DNA of 7,011 nt from Pseudomonadota bacterium (GCA_018816605.1 JAHIVS010000129.1:1-7011); one strand, 5' to 3'; shown: positions 1 through 6,621, counted from the stretch's first letter. The notes: generated by a model from the sequence alone, not told the origin. Numbers and translations: made by a program.

Positions 1-315
1 AGGGACGAATTCGACTTCCCACCCGTGAACAAGGAAAGGGCATACGACATCATCGATGTTCTGGCAGAAATTGCTAAAGAACACGACACCTCTGTTGCCA
101 GAATTGCACTGGCGTGGATGCTGCAAAAAAAATCTGTAACCAGTATCATCATTGGTGCTAAAAACAATGAGCAGTTAATAGACAATATCGCATCAACCCT
201 TGTGACACTGTCGGATAAGGAAATGGAAAAACTGGATAAGGTCAGTGAGTTGACCTCTGAATATCCCGGTTGGATGGTCGCAAGACAATCAGAAGGCAGA
301 TGGCCTGAATCATAA
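1..315 (+). CDS. Aldo/keto reductase, C-terminal part (5' end outside window)
   Basis: The frame is open from the first base, so this is the last 104 residues of a gene that starts outside the window; the GTG at 25 is an internal valine, not a start. The stretch IIIGAKNNEQLIDNI (residues about 49-63) matches the aldo/keto reductase signature near the C-terminus, where the Lys/Arg and Asn contact the 2'-phosphate of NADPH. The preceding helix, TSVARIALAWMLQKKSVTSI (30-49), and the tail motif YPGWMVARQ (88-96) are typical of the YajO/Tas-like branch. These enzymes are cytosolic (alpha/beta)8-barrel NADPH-dependent carbonyl reductases with broad substrate ranges, so the substrate cannot be inferred. 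The catalytic Asp/Tyr/Lys/His residues lie in the missing part. The gene converges on the minus-strand ligase and ends about 90 bp before a shared terminator. Family assignment is firm; specific role unknown. Confidence 0.9.
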   Translation, partial: RDEFDFPPVNKERAYDIIDVLAEIAKEHDTSVARIALAWMLQKKSVTSIIIGAKNNEQLIDNIASTLVTLSDKEMEKLDKVSELTSEYPGWMVARQSEGRWPES

Positions 316-406
316 ACAGGTCAAGCTTTTGCAATTATATAAAAAGGGGTCGATCGGAAACTTTAAACAATTCGATTAGCCAATAAAAATTTCGATTCTT
401 GGGTCC

Positions 407-461
407 AAAAAAAACACCTGGCAGTTGGAGATGAAATGATCGCTGCCAGGTGTTTTTTTTT
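407..461. terminator. Bidirectional rho-independent terminator
   Basis: A perfect 18-bp inverted repeat joins 407-424 to 443-460: eight A, then CACCTGGCAG; an 18-nt loop; then CTGCCAGGTG followed by a run of T (453-461). The GC-rich 10-bp stem followed by a T tract works on either strand, because the left arm begins with an A tract. It lies between the stops of the converging aldo/keto reductase (+) and acyl-CoA ligase (-), so it probably ends both transcripts. The rest of the gap (316-406 and 462-494) holds nothing else I can support. Confidence 0.93.
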
Positions 462-494
462 CACTGATTTAAGTTTTATGGGTTCGGCCACCCG

Positions 495-2141
495 CTAATT
501 GTACTCCGCCCTTATATCTTTTTTGCTGATTTTCCCCACAGAGGTTTTGGGGATATCGGCGTTTAGAATAATTTTTGACGGAACCCCGTATTTCGGGATT
601 TGGCCCTTTTCCACAAAAGACATACAAAAATCCTGGATATCGGTTTCAGATACCTTGTCCTGAAACCCTTCCTTAAGTACCACCATGGCCAGGGGGCGCT
701 CCCCCCATTTTTCGTCAAGGATGCCCACCACGGCCACCTCGTTCACGGCCGGATGCTGACTGATGATATCTTCTATCTCCAAAGAAGAGATCCATTCCCC
801 GCCGGTTTTGATCACATCCTTGAGCCGGTCCGTGATTCTTAAATAACCTTCCTTGTCAATGACACCGATGTCACCGGTGTGGAGCCAGCCCTTGGCCCAG
901 AGCTCTTCACTTTGTTGGGCCGATTTGACATACCCCTGGGTGAGCCAGGGCGCCCGGGCCACCACTTCTCCTGGGGTCTGGCCATCATGGGCAAGGGGAT
1001 TGCCCTGCATATCCACAATTTCCAACTGGACATTGGGCACGGGAAGGCCTGTTTTACAGCGGATTTCCACCTGGTCATCCGCTCCCCATTCCAGCATGTG
1101 GGGCTTGATATTGGCCAGGGTGAGCAGCGGGCAGGTTTCAGACATGCCATATCCGGTGTAAAGGTTGATGCCGTACCCAAGAGCTTCCTTGCAAAGACCT
1201 TTGGAGAGGGCGGAGCCGCCGATGATCACCTTCCAGCCCTTAAGGTCCAGATTTTTGATGGAAGGACTGTTCACCAGCATGTTCATGATGGTGGGCACAC
1301 AATGGGAATAGGTTACTTTTTCCCTGACAATGAGCTTGAGCAGCATTTCCGGTTCATACCGGCCCGGGTAGACCTGCTTGGCCCCGAGAAGTGTCATGAG
1401 ATAGGGCATGCCCCAGGCATGAACATGGAACATGGGGGTGATGGGCATATAGACATCCGCCGAGGAGATATTGGCCTGGGAGGCGTAGGCGCAAAGGCCA
1501 GCCATGGCTCCATAGGTGTGGAGCACGATCTGGCGGTGGCTGAAAAACACCCCCTTGGGCAGGCCGGTGGTGCCGGTGGTGTAAAAGGTGGTGGCCATGG
1601 TATTTTCATCAAAATCAGGAAAATCGTATTCCGCCTGGGTGTCGGAGATCAGGGCTTCATATTCACCGCAAAAAGAAAGGCCCGAGGTTGGGATTTCACC
1701 GGTATCCGACAGCAGAATCACCTTTCGGACCGTTTCAAACCGGCTCTTCACCGATTCCAGCAGGGGAACAAATTCCTGGTTGACCAGAATCACATCGTCC
1801 TCGGCATGGTTGATGGTGTAAATGAGCTGGTCCGGGGTCAAGCGGATATTGATGGTGTGAAGCACCGCCCCCATCATGGGGATGGCAAAAAAGCATTCCA
1901 GATACCTGTGGGAATCCCAGTCCATGACCGCAACGGTGTCTCCGGGTTTAACCCCCTGTTTTTCCAGCATGGCGGCCAGTTGTTTTACCCTATTGCCAAA
2001 GGTTTTATAATCATAGCGGAAATGATCCCGGTAGACAATTTCCTGGTCCGGAGAGTAAATCAAAGGGGTGTCCAACAGCTGCTTGATGAGCAGGGGGTAA
2101 TTGTAGGCACTTGGGGTCGGGGGGATGCGTTTATATGTCAT
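495..2141 (-). CDS. AMP-forming acyl-CoA ligase (AlkK-like fatty acid/carboxylate--CoA ligase)
   Basis: This 548-residue cytosolic enzyme belongs to the ANL adenylating superfamily: acid + ATP + CoA gives acyl-CoA + AMP + PPi. All core motifs are present: the P-loop YTTGTTGLPKG (187-197), YTGYGMSE (328-335), GWLHTGD (418-424), the hinge region ITDRLKDVIKTGGEWIS (436-452), and the C-terminal catalytic lysine K537 in PKTSVGKISK. Length and the local motif GVFFSHRQIVLHTYG (197-211) resemble AlkK-type medium-chain fatty acid ligases, but chain length cannot be fixed from motifs. The start is set at the ATG at 2141, which has AAAGGAG 5 nt upstream. An in-frame ATG at 2192 would add 17 poorly conserved-looking residues, lacks a comparable site, and would begin only 10 bp after the permease stop. 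The gene lies 61 bp downstream of the permease and is probably co-transcribed with it. No key residue is missing. Confidence 0.93.
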   Translation of the reverse strand: MTYKRIPPTPSAYNYPLLIKQLLDTPLIYSPDQEIVYRDHFRYDYKTFGNRVKQLAAMLEKQGVKPGDTVAVMDWDSHRYLECFFAIPMMGAVLHTINIRLTPDQLIYTINHAEDDVILVNQEFVPLLESVKSRFETVRKVILLSDTGEIPTSGLSFCGEYEALISDTQAEYDFPDFDENTMATTFYTTGTTGLPKGVFFSHRQIVLHTYGAMAGLCAYASQANISSADVYMPITPMFHVHAWGMPYLMTLLGAKQVYPGRYEPEMLLKLIVREKVTYSHCVPTIMNMLVNSPSIKNLDLKGWKVIIGGSALSKGLCKEALGYGINLYTGYGMSETCPLLTLANIKPHMLEWGADDQVEIRCKTGLPVPNVQLEIVDMQGNPLAHDGQTPGEVVARAPWLTQGYVKSAQQSEELWAKGWLHTGDIGVIDKEGYLRITDRLKDVIKTGGEWISSLEIEDIISQHPAVNEVAVVGILDEKWGERPLAMVVLKEGFQDKVSETDIQDFCMSFVEKGQIPKYGVPSKIILNADIPKTSVGKISKKDIRAEYN

Positions 2142-2144
2142 TAT

Positions 2145-2153
2145 CTCTCCTTT
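2145..2153 (-). promoter_or_regulatory. Ribosome binding site fixing the ligase start
   Basis: Read on the minus strand, the sequence is AAAGGAGAG followed by ATA and then ATG at 2141. This is a near-consensus Shine-Dalgarno at good spacing. It favours the 2141 start over the ATG 51 bp upstream. Confidence 0.8.
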
Positions 2154-2202
2154 ATTTCCATTTGTTTGATAAATTTTTATATTGTTTTCCATGGCGCTAT
2201 TT

Positions 2203-3561
2203 TTATATTTCTTCGGGTTGGGGTTTCATGAAAACCCCCGGGATTTTTTGGACCAGCAGCAGGAGGTAAAGTCCGATGCCAACCCCCATGCCCCAGGCAG
2301 GACCGAATTTTGCAATGATCATGCCCACGAAAAAGGCGTACCCCTGGGCAGCCGGGGTTTTAACCATGGAAATGGCCACATAGGCGCAGGCAAATCCGGT
2401 GAGAATCAGGGTGATGGACAATGCCACCGCCAACAGCGGCTTCATGAAGGTCACCACCGGAACCATGAAAATCAGAAAAAAGGCGGGCCAATACCAGTTG
2501 AATGTGCCGGAAAATATGGAATCCATGTTTTTCCGGCCGGATTTATACCGCTCGGTTAAAAATACGTGAACGCCGGTCCAGATGGGACCGTGGAGGGGGA
2601 TAAAGGGGCCGGCCATCAACAGATGACCCATGTTCCGGATAAAGAGAATGATATGACTCCGGGTATTGTTCACCTCGATTTTTTCATCCTTTCGTGCCGC
2701 TCCTGCCTGTTCCAGAAGGGTATTGCCCAGGACCAGATCACCAAAGATAAAGATATAGATCATCAGGGCCAGGGGAAAGGCTTTTAAATAGACTTCAAGG
2801 CCGGGCCATCCCACGAAAAAGGGAGATACCGCTTTTATATAGGCCGTGATCTGGGGAATGTGCCAGCCCATCTGGATATCAAAGGAGATCTCCCCGGACA
2901 GGGGTCCCACAATGGCAGCCACCAGAAATCCCACCAGCAGGGCCATGGAACCCAACAGGTTAAGCACTTTGTTGGTCTGTTTTGCCCGGGTAAACCAGAC
3001 GGAAAACATGAGAAGAAAGACCACTGCCCAGACAATGGGAAGGGTTATGGGCATTGTTGCCAAGCGCCCGAATTCGGCATTAAAGGCGGCAATGGACCCG
3101 CCAAATATGATGGCAGCCCGAAGCTCCGTGGGCACCCATTTGAAAAAGCGGTTGCCCAGGCCGGTTACGGCGAAAAACAGGAAAATCGCCGACACACAGA
3201 CGGTCACAGCGACCATGGCCTGGATGGCCGGTATCCCGGCCTCAAAGGTTCCTAAAAACCCCATGACCAACGGCAGGGCCGGGGTGATCCAGCCCGGTGC
3301 ATAGGGTTCACCGCAGATCACCGTGGGCACCACCCAGAGCCAGAACAACTGAATCAAAACCACGGCCCAGGCCACTTCAAAGGGAACCTGGAAAAATTTC
3401 ATGGTCAAGGCGGCCACCACACCGCCGGTGGCCGTGGTTAACAATCCGCCCTGGATGATTTCAGGCAGGGAAAAGTTCACATGGATTCCCGGGATGCGGG
3501 TGGTAAATTTTCCCCAGCGAATGCCGGGCTGGGTTGCACCCTCTTCTCTTTTCATGACCAT
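2203..3561 (-). CDS. Multi-pass membrane permease, NCS2/SLC26-like, substrate unknown
   Basis: A 452-residue inner-membrane protein with roughly 11-14 hydrophobic segments, for example near 36-56, 62-82, 111-132, 172-190, 199-220, 259-280, 357-372, 374-399 and 422-437. The segment FGDLVLGNTLLEQAG (273-287), followed by a charged loop, NNTRSHIILFIRNMGHLLMAG (298-318) and GPIWTGVHV (325-333), recalls the substrate-site region of nucleobase/xanthine (NCS2) permeases, and the length fits that fold. The similarity is weak and I recognise no substrate signature. The conserved-looking patches GEPYAPGWITPALPLV (84-99) and VPTELRAAIIFGGSIAAF (143-160) may define its own subfamily. The start at 3561 has AAAGGAG (3568-3574) 6 nt upstream; a second ATG two codons in is less well placed. 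As first gene of a likely two-gene operon with an acyl-CoA ligase, and directly downstream of a two-component system, it may import the acid the ligase activates. That is inference; nucleobase or sulfate-like transport remains possible. Confidence 0.75.
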   Translation of the reverse strand: MVMKREEGATQPGIRWGKFTTRIPGIHVNFSLPEIIQGGLLTTATGGVVAALTMKFFQVPFEVAWAVVLIQLFWLWVVPTVICGEPYAPGWITPALPLVMGFLGTFEAGIPAIQAMVAVTVCVSAIFLFFAVTGLGNRFFKWVPTELRAAIIFGGSIAAFNAEFGRLATMPITLPIVWAVVFLLMFSVWFTRAKQTNKVLNLLGSMALLVGFLVAAIVGPLSGEISFDIQMGWHIPQITAYIKAVSPFFVGWPGLEVYLKAFPLALMIYIFIFGDLVLGNTLLEQAGAARKDEKIEVNNTRSHIILFIRNMGHLLMAGPFIPLHGPIWTGVHVFLTERYKSGRKNMDSIFSGTFNWYWPAFFLIFMVPVVTFMKPLLAVALSITLILTGFACAYVAISMVKTPAAQGYAFFVGMIIAKFGPAWGMGVGIGLYLLLLVQKIPGVFMKPQPEEI

Positions 3562-3663
3562 TTCTTTCTCCTTTGTTAGGTTTTTGATTTACACGGATAA
3601 AGATCTGTTTGTAGTCATAGGTCATTTAAGGAAAGGAAAACATCGGCGGGTTCCCCATAAAGG

Positions 3664-3692
3664 AGTATGGAAAAATCTTAAATTTTTGTAGG
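3664..3692 (-). promoter_or_regulatory. Candidate activator-dependent promoter of the permease-ligase operon
   Basis: Reading the minus strand, a -35-like CCTACA (3692-3687) and a -10-like CATACT (3669-3664) are separated by exactly 17 bp. The -35 matches only 3 of 6 consensus bases and the -10 matches 4 of 6, so the promoter would be weak on its own. The -35 coincides with the downstream half of an inverted repeat centred about 40 bp before the predicted start near 3657, the classic position for an activator that contacts sigma. The leader to the permease ATG would be about 95 nt. This is a by-eye prediction. Confidence 0.3.
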
Positions 3693-3705
3693 TGGGTTTC
3701 CTACA
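3687..3705. promoter_or_regulatory. Inverted repeat, candidate response-regulator operator
   Basis: TGTAGG (3687-3692), a 7-bp spacer, and CCTACA (3700-3705) form a perfect 6-bp inverted repeat in the gap between the response regulator and the permease it probably controls. The half-sites resemble the TGTAAG-N6-CTTACA palindrome known for GacA/UvrY, which belong to the same NarL/FixJ family as the regulator encoded next door. The hairpin is short and is not followed by a T run on either strand, so a terminator is unlikely. Binding by the neighbouring regulator is inferred. Confidence 0.45.
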
Positions 3706-3756
3706 GGTTCAGATCACGGCGGGTTGCAGAGGATAAAAATATAATTTTTTATTGTT

Positions 3757-4428
3757 TCAGACAGATTCTTTAAATACCCCGGTCTCCACCCAGATCACGG
3801 CATGCCGGACCAGCTCCGTGGCATTTTTCAGATTTAATTTTTCCTTGATCCGTTCCCGGTAGGTGCCGATGGTTTTGATGCTGACATTGAGCTGGTTGGC
3901 GATCTGTTTGGAGGAGAGCCCCTGGCCGATAAGCTGAAAGATTTCAAGCTCCCGGTCCGTGATGCGCTTTAAAGGGGATTCATGGGCCAGACTCGGCTGT
4001 TTCTGGAAGGTATTTAGGATATGGCTCATGATCCTCGGGCTGACGTGGATATGGCCGGCCATGATCCTGCGGATGGCCAGGACAACGGATTCCGAGGCTT
4101 CCTGCTTCATGATATAGCCTTTGGCCCCTGCCATGATACACCGTTCCGCATGGAGGGCTTCGTCGTGCATGGAGAGCACCAGGGAAGCGATGGGTTTGTG
4201 ACGGGCATGGATTTCCTTGACCAGATCCATGCCATTGCTCTCTTTCAAAGACAGGTCCACGATGACCAGATCCGGTTTTTGGGCCTCAATCAATTCCAGG
4301 GCAGTGGCCACATCTTCGGCATCCCCGCACACAGACATGTCGGGTTCATGCTCGATCATCTCTTTCATCCCCATTCTGAAAATGGGGTGATCTTCCACAA
4401 TAAGAATCTTTAAATAGTCTTTTCCCAT
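3757..4428 (-). CDS. NarL/FixJ-family response regulator
   Basis: A 223-residue cytosolic transcription factor with an N-terminal receiver (about 5-122) and a C-terminal LuxR-type helix-turn-helix (about 154-218), the usual length for the family. Receiver residues are complete: acidic pair E12/D13, phospho-acceptor D58 in VIVDLSL, S86 in LSMHD, and K108 in GYIMKQE. The DNA-binding domain has the standard pattern ITDRELEIFQLIGQGLSSKQ (156-175) and SIKTIGTYRERIKEKLNL (183-200). It follows the kinase gene by 12 bp on the same strand, so the two form an operon and almost certainly a cognate pair. A purine-rich AAAGAGAGG ends only 3 nt before the ATG, a rather tight ribosome site that may rely on coupling to the upstream stop. 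Likely targets are the downstream permease-ligase genes, whose promoter region carries a fitting palindrome; that link is inferred. Confidence 0.95.
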   Translation of the reverse strand: MGKDYLKILIVEDHPIFRMGMKEMIEHEPDMSVCGDAEDVATALELIEAQKPDLVIVDLSLKESNGMDLVKEIHARHKPIASLVLSMHDEALHAERCIMAGAKGYIMKQEASESVVLAIRRIMAGHIHVSPRIMSHILNTFQKQPSLAHESPLKRITDRELEIFQLIGQGLSSKQIANQLNVSIKTIGTYRERIKEKLNLKNATELVRHAVIWVETGVFKESV

Positions 4429-4440
4429 GCGCCTCTCTTT

Positions 4441-6372
4441 TTATGGGGTTCCCCCGTTCTTGTCCGTTAATTCCGGCACGGGCAATTCCAGCCTTACCAG
4501 GGTGCCGCCCCCAGGACTCTTTTCAAACCCAAGCAAGGCACCTATGCGGCTGGCCCGGTAGGACATGATCCGGATGCCCATTCCCGGTCCTGGTTTGGGG
4601 CTGCCAAGGCCAATGCCGTTGTCCGCGATGGTGAGTGTGACGGTTTTGGTTTGATTCGTCAAGCAGATACAAATATGATCTGCCTTTGAATGCTTGACGG
4701 CATTGTGAACCGCCTCGTGGGCGATATAATAGGCATGGGTGGCCATACTGTTGTCTTCAAAAGCCTGGGTGTCACAGGAGAGGGTACAGGCGATATGGAA
4801 CACCTCCCGGACATAGGCGGCCAGTTCTTCCAGGGAAACATCAAAGCCCCGGTCCACAAGATTCACCGGTGAAAGTCCACGGGAAAGACCCCGGGTTTTT
4901 TCAATGGCATCCAGAATCAGGGCCCTGATTTTGCCGGCACGGTCGGCTTCGCTGGGAACTTTGCTGGCGGTTCTGCTGTCGGTTCCGTTGACGGTTCTGC
5001 TGGCGGTTTCGCTGGCGACTTTCAAGGCCAGGGGATCCGCACTTTCCTTTTCCCCGAGCCGCTGCTGGAGCATCTTTGTCATCACTTCAATGCCGATGAG
5101 CTGGGGGCAGAGGTCATCATGGAGATCCATGGCAATTTTCTGGCGTTCCCGTTCACTGATGGTCAGGATTTCCCTTTCCAAAAGGCGAAGGGCTTGTTCA
5201 CTTTCTTTGCGTTCACTGACATAGCGATTCAGCCGGTCCATGAATTTATTGAAATAGTCTGCCAGCTGTCCGATTTCATCCGTGGATTCCACGGGCATGC
5301 GGATATTGAAATCTCCGGATGCGCCCATGGCAAATCTCTTCATGAGGGTTTGCAAGGGCCCGATGACGGTAGCGTTAATCCACAGGGAGGTTGCAAAAAC
5401 CAGAACACAGGTAAAAAAAACAATACTGAAAATAATATTCCGGATCATCTTCAGGGGGGCAAATATTTCATCCATATAGGTGGCAGAACACACAATCCAA
5501 TCATATTCGGGAATATATCTGAAAATAACCATTTTATCCCGGGCAAGGGTCTCCCCGGGGTTTTTCCAGGTATAGACGGTTTTGCCATTTTTCTTCGCAC
5601 AGATATCCCGGACAAAATACCGGCCGTCCCTGGTCTGGGAATCAAAGTAATTGCCGGTCATAAACGGGTGAACAATGAGATTGCCCAGGGAGTCATGGAT
5701 GTATGCATATCCGGTCTTTCCAAAGGCCAGGCTTAAAATGCTGTCCCTGAAATCTGAAATATTGATGAGCGCGTTAAATTCTTCCCGATAGGTTGAGGCG
5801 GCAATGATCCAGTCCCAGGGCTCAAAATAGGACATATACATGGCTTTGGGCTTTAGGATTTTGTCTTCCGGATTTTTCCAGTCATACTCCAGGTACCCGG
5901 TTTTCATTTTGATCATTTCATGAACAAAGGCACGGTTTGAAAAATTTTTTCCAGCCACCCCCAGGTTGGGATGTTCAATGGCAATGCTATCTGAGTTGGC
6001 ACAAAAAATATACCCTGTTTCACCAATGGACTGGCTGAACAGAATTTTCCGGCACAGGGCCTTGGCCGCTTCTTCTGTGATAAGCCCCAGGAGAAAATCA
6101 TTGTGGATGGCCCGGACAATCTCCCTGTTTTTCTCTGCAATGGCCCTGAGATGGTTTTTTATGGAGGTAGCGGCGGCTGTCCGGACCATGTTCTGAATGG
6201 TGGCCGTGGTATTGGTCAGCTCACTTTCAATATTGGCCTCAATGGTGGTTCGGACCTGGTGATAAATCACACCCCCGCCCACAAGAGTGGCCAGAACAAA
6301 GATCAGGGTATAACCGCCCAAAAGCTTGGACCGAATCTTGAGATTCCTGAAAAACTGTGACAATGGGGTCAT
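4441..6372 (-). CDS. Tandem-Cache sensor histidine kinase (HisKA_3 type)
   Basis: A 643-residue inner-membrane kinase that pairs with the adjacent regulator. Order: membrane helix 1 (about 17-37); a periplasmic region with two similar Cache (sCache_2-like) modules (about 117-199 and 217-304); helix 2 (about 312-333); HAMP (about 333-385); a coiled coil; dimerisation/phospho-acceptor helix ERERQKIAMDLHDDLCPQL (407-425) with H418; then a HATPase with N-box N557 in YIAHEAVHNAVKH, DNGIGL (584-589), GMGI (597-600) and GGGT (621-624). All catalytic motifs are intact. Residues 451-474 are a tetrapeptide-repeat insert encoded by a 12-bp tandem repeat between the H helix and the second helix. The ATG at 6372 was chosen because a good promoter would start transcription near 6423, leaving no leader for the upstream in-frame TTG at 6426. 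The 6372 start has no clear ribosome site, so the 661-residue form starting at TTG remains possible. Ligand unknown; Cache sensors commonly bind small acids or amino acids. Confidence 0.93.
   Translation of the reverse strand: MTPLSQFFRNLKIRSKLLGGYTLIFVLATLVGGGVIYHQVRTTIEANIESELTNTTATIQNMVRTAAATSIKNHLRAIAEKNREIVRAIHNDFLLGLITEEAAKALCRKILFSQSIGETGYIFCANSDSIAIEHPNLGVAGKNFSNRAFVHEMIKMKTGYLEYDWKNPEDKILKPKAMYMSYFEPWDWIIAASTYREEFNALINISDFRDSILSLAFGKTGYAYIHDSLGNLIVHPFMTGNYFDSQTRDGRYFVRDICAKKNGKTVYTWKNPGETLARDKMVIFRYIPEYDWIVCSATYMDEIFAPLKMIRNIIFSIVFFTCVLVFATSLWINATVIGPLQTLMKRFAMGASGDFNIRMPVESTDEIGQLADYFNKFMDRLNRYVSERKESEQALRLLEREILTISERERQKIAMDLHDDLCPQLIGIEVMTKMLQQRLGEKESADPLALKVASETASRTVNGTDSRTASKVPSEADRAGKIRALILDAIEKTRGLSRGLSPVNLVDRGFDVSLEELAAYVREVFHIACTLSCDTQAFEDNSMATHAYYIAHEAVHNAVKHSKADHICICLTNQTKTVTLTIADNGIGLGSPKPGPGMGIRIMSYRASRIGALLGFEKSPGGGTLVRLELPVPELTDKNGGTP
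4951..5022. repeat. 12-bp tandem repeat, six units, inside the kinase gene
   Basis: Six imperfect 12-bp units lie end to end on the plus strand: gctgggaacttt, gctggcggttct, gctgtcggttcc, gttgacggttct, gctggcggtttc, gctggcgacttt. A degenerate seventh copy may precede them at 4939-4950. Because 12 is a multiple of 3, the array stays in frame on the minus strand and encodes the tetrapeptides KVAS, ETAS, RTVN, GTDS, RTAS and KVPS (kinase residues 451-474). Copy number could change without breaking the gene. Confidence 0.9.
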
Positions 6373-6429
6373 CCTGTCTTGGCTCGGGTTTGCATCTATC
6401 GTTCCTGTTTTTAGCGCTGGCAACAATTT

Positions 6430-6458
6430 ACCCTATGAAAGCCACCATAAAAAGTCAA
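6430..6458 (-). promoter_or_regulatory. Sigma-70-like promoter of the kinase-regulator operon
   Basis: On the minus strand, TTGACT (6458-6453; 5 of 6 consensus) is followed after 17 bp by TAGGGT (6435-6430; 3 of 6, keeping the key first T, second A and last T). Transcription would begin near 6423, about 50 nt before the ATG at 6372. The strong -35 and exact spacing support it; the -10 is weak. Confidence 0.45.
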
Positions 6459-6496
6459 GATCTTATGGCCCACGACAGTTATCTGCCAGGGAATCC

Positions 6497-6508
6497 ACAC
6501 GATCGTGT
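6497..6508. promoter_or_regulatory. Perfect 12-bp palindrome in the divergent promoter region
   Basis: ACACGATCGTGT is its own reverse complement. It lies between the kinase operon (-) and the efflux adaptor gene (+), about 40 bp behind the kinase -35 and about 115 bp before the adaptor ATG, a position where a repressor or activator of either side could bind. A looser inverted repeat, TTGAT-N8-ATCAA (6517-6534), follows. I cannot name the binding protein. The rest of 6373-6621 holds only weak promoter-like matches for the plus strand, such as TATGAT at 6536-6541 without a good -35. Confidence 0.35.
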
Positions 6509-6621
6509 CATTATATTTGATTTCATTGCATCAAGTATGATATCGAATTTCAGGGGGAAATTAATGAAAATAAAAAAATAGCTCCCCTTGTTCTTCTAAC
6601 ACCTGCCACCGGAGATCCATT

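Noticed and set aside
2142..2192. N-terminal extension of the ligase from the ATG at 2192
   Set aside because: The downstream ATG has a near-consensus ribosome site at good spacing, and the extra 17 residues do not resemble an enzyme N-terminus or targeting signal.
879..2231. A 450-codon plus-strand open frame opposite the acyl-CoA ligase
   Set aside because: The minus-strand frame has every motif of the ANL superfamily. The plus-strand product is Gly/His/Phe-rich without domains and runs past the ligase start, so it is a composition-driven shadow frame.
3687..3705. TGTAGG/CCTACA hairpin considered as a rho-independent terminator for the regulator gene
   Set aside because: The stem is only 6 bp and is followed by AAAAATTT on the minus strand rather than a T run, so an operator is the better reading.
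3733..3754. AT-rich imperfect inverted repeat just after the response regulator stop, considered as a terminator
   Set aside because: The stem is almost entirely A/T with mismatches and no GC-rich core, so it would be too weak. Whether the regulator transcript reads through into the permease is left open.
4951..5022. Tandem repeat considered as a CRISPR array or mobile-element footprint
   Set aside because: Units are contiguous with no spacers, are only 12 bp long, and lie in frame inside a coding domain; no inverted ends or target duplications are seen.
5119..5736. A 205-codon plus-strand open frame opposite the kinase
   Set aside because: The kinase reading frame covers the whole stretch with Cache, HAMP and DHp features; the antisense frame shows no domain.
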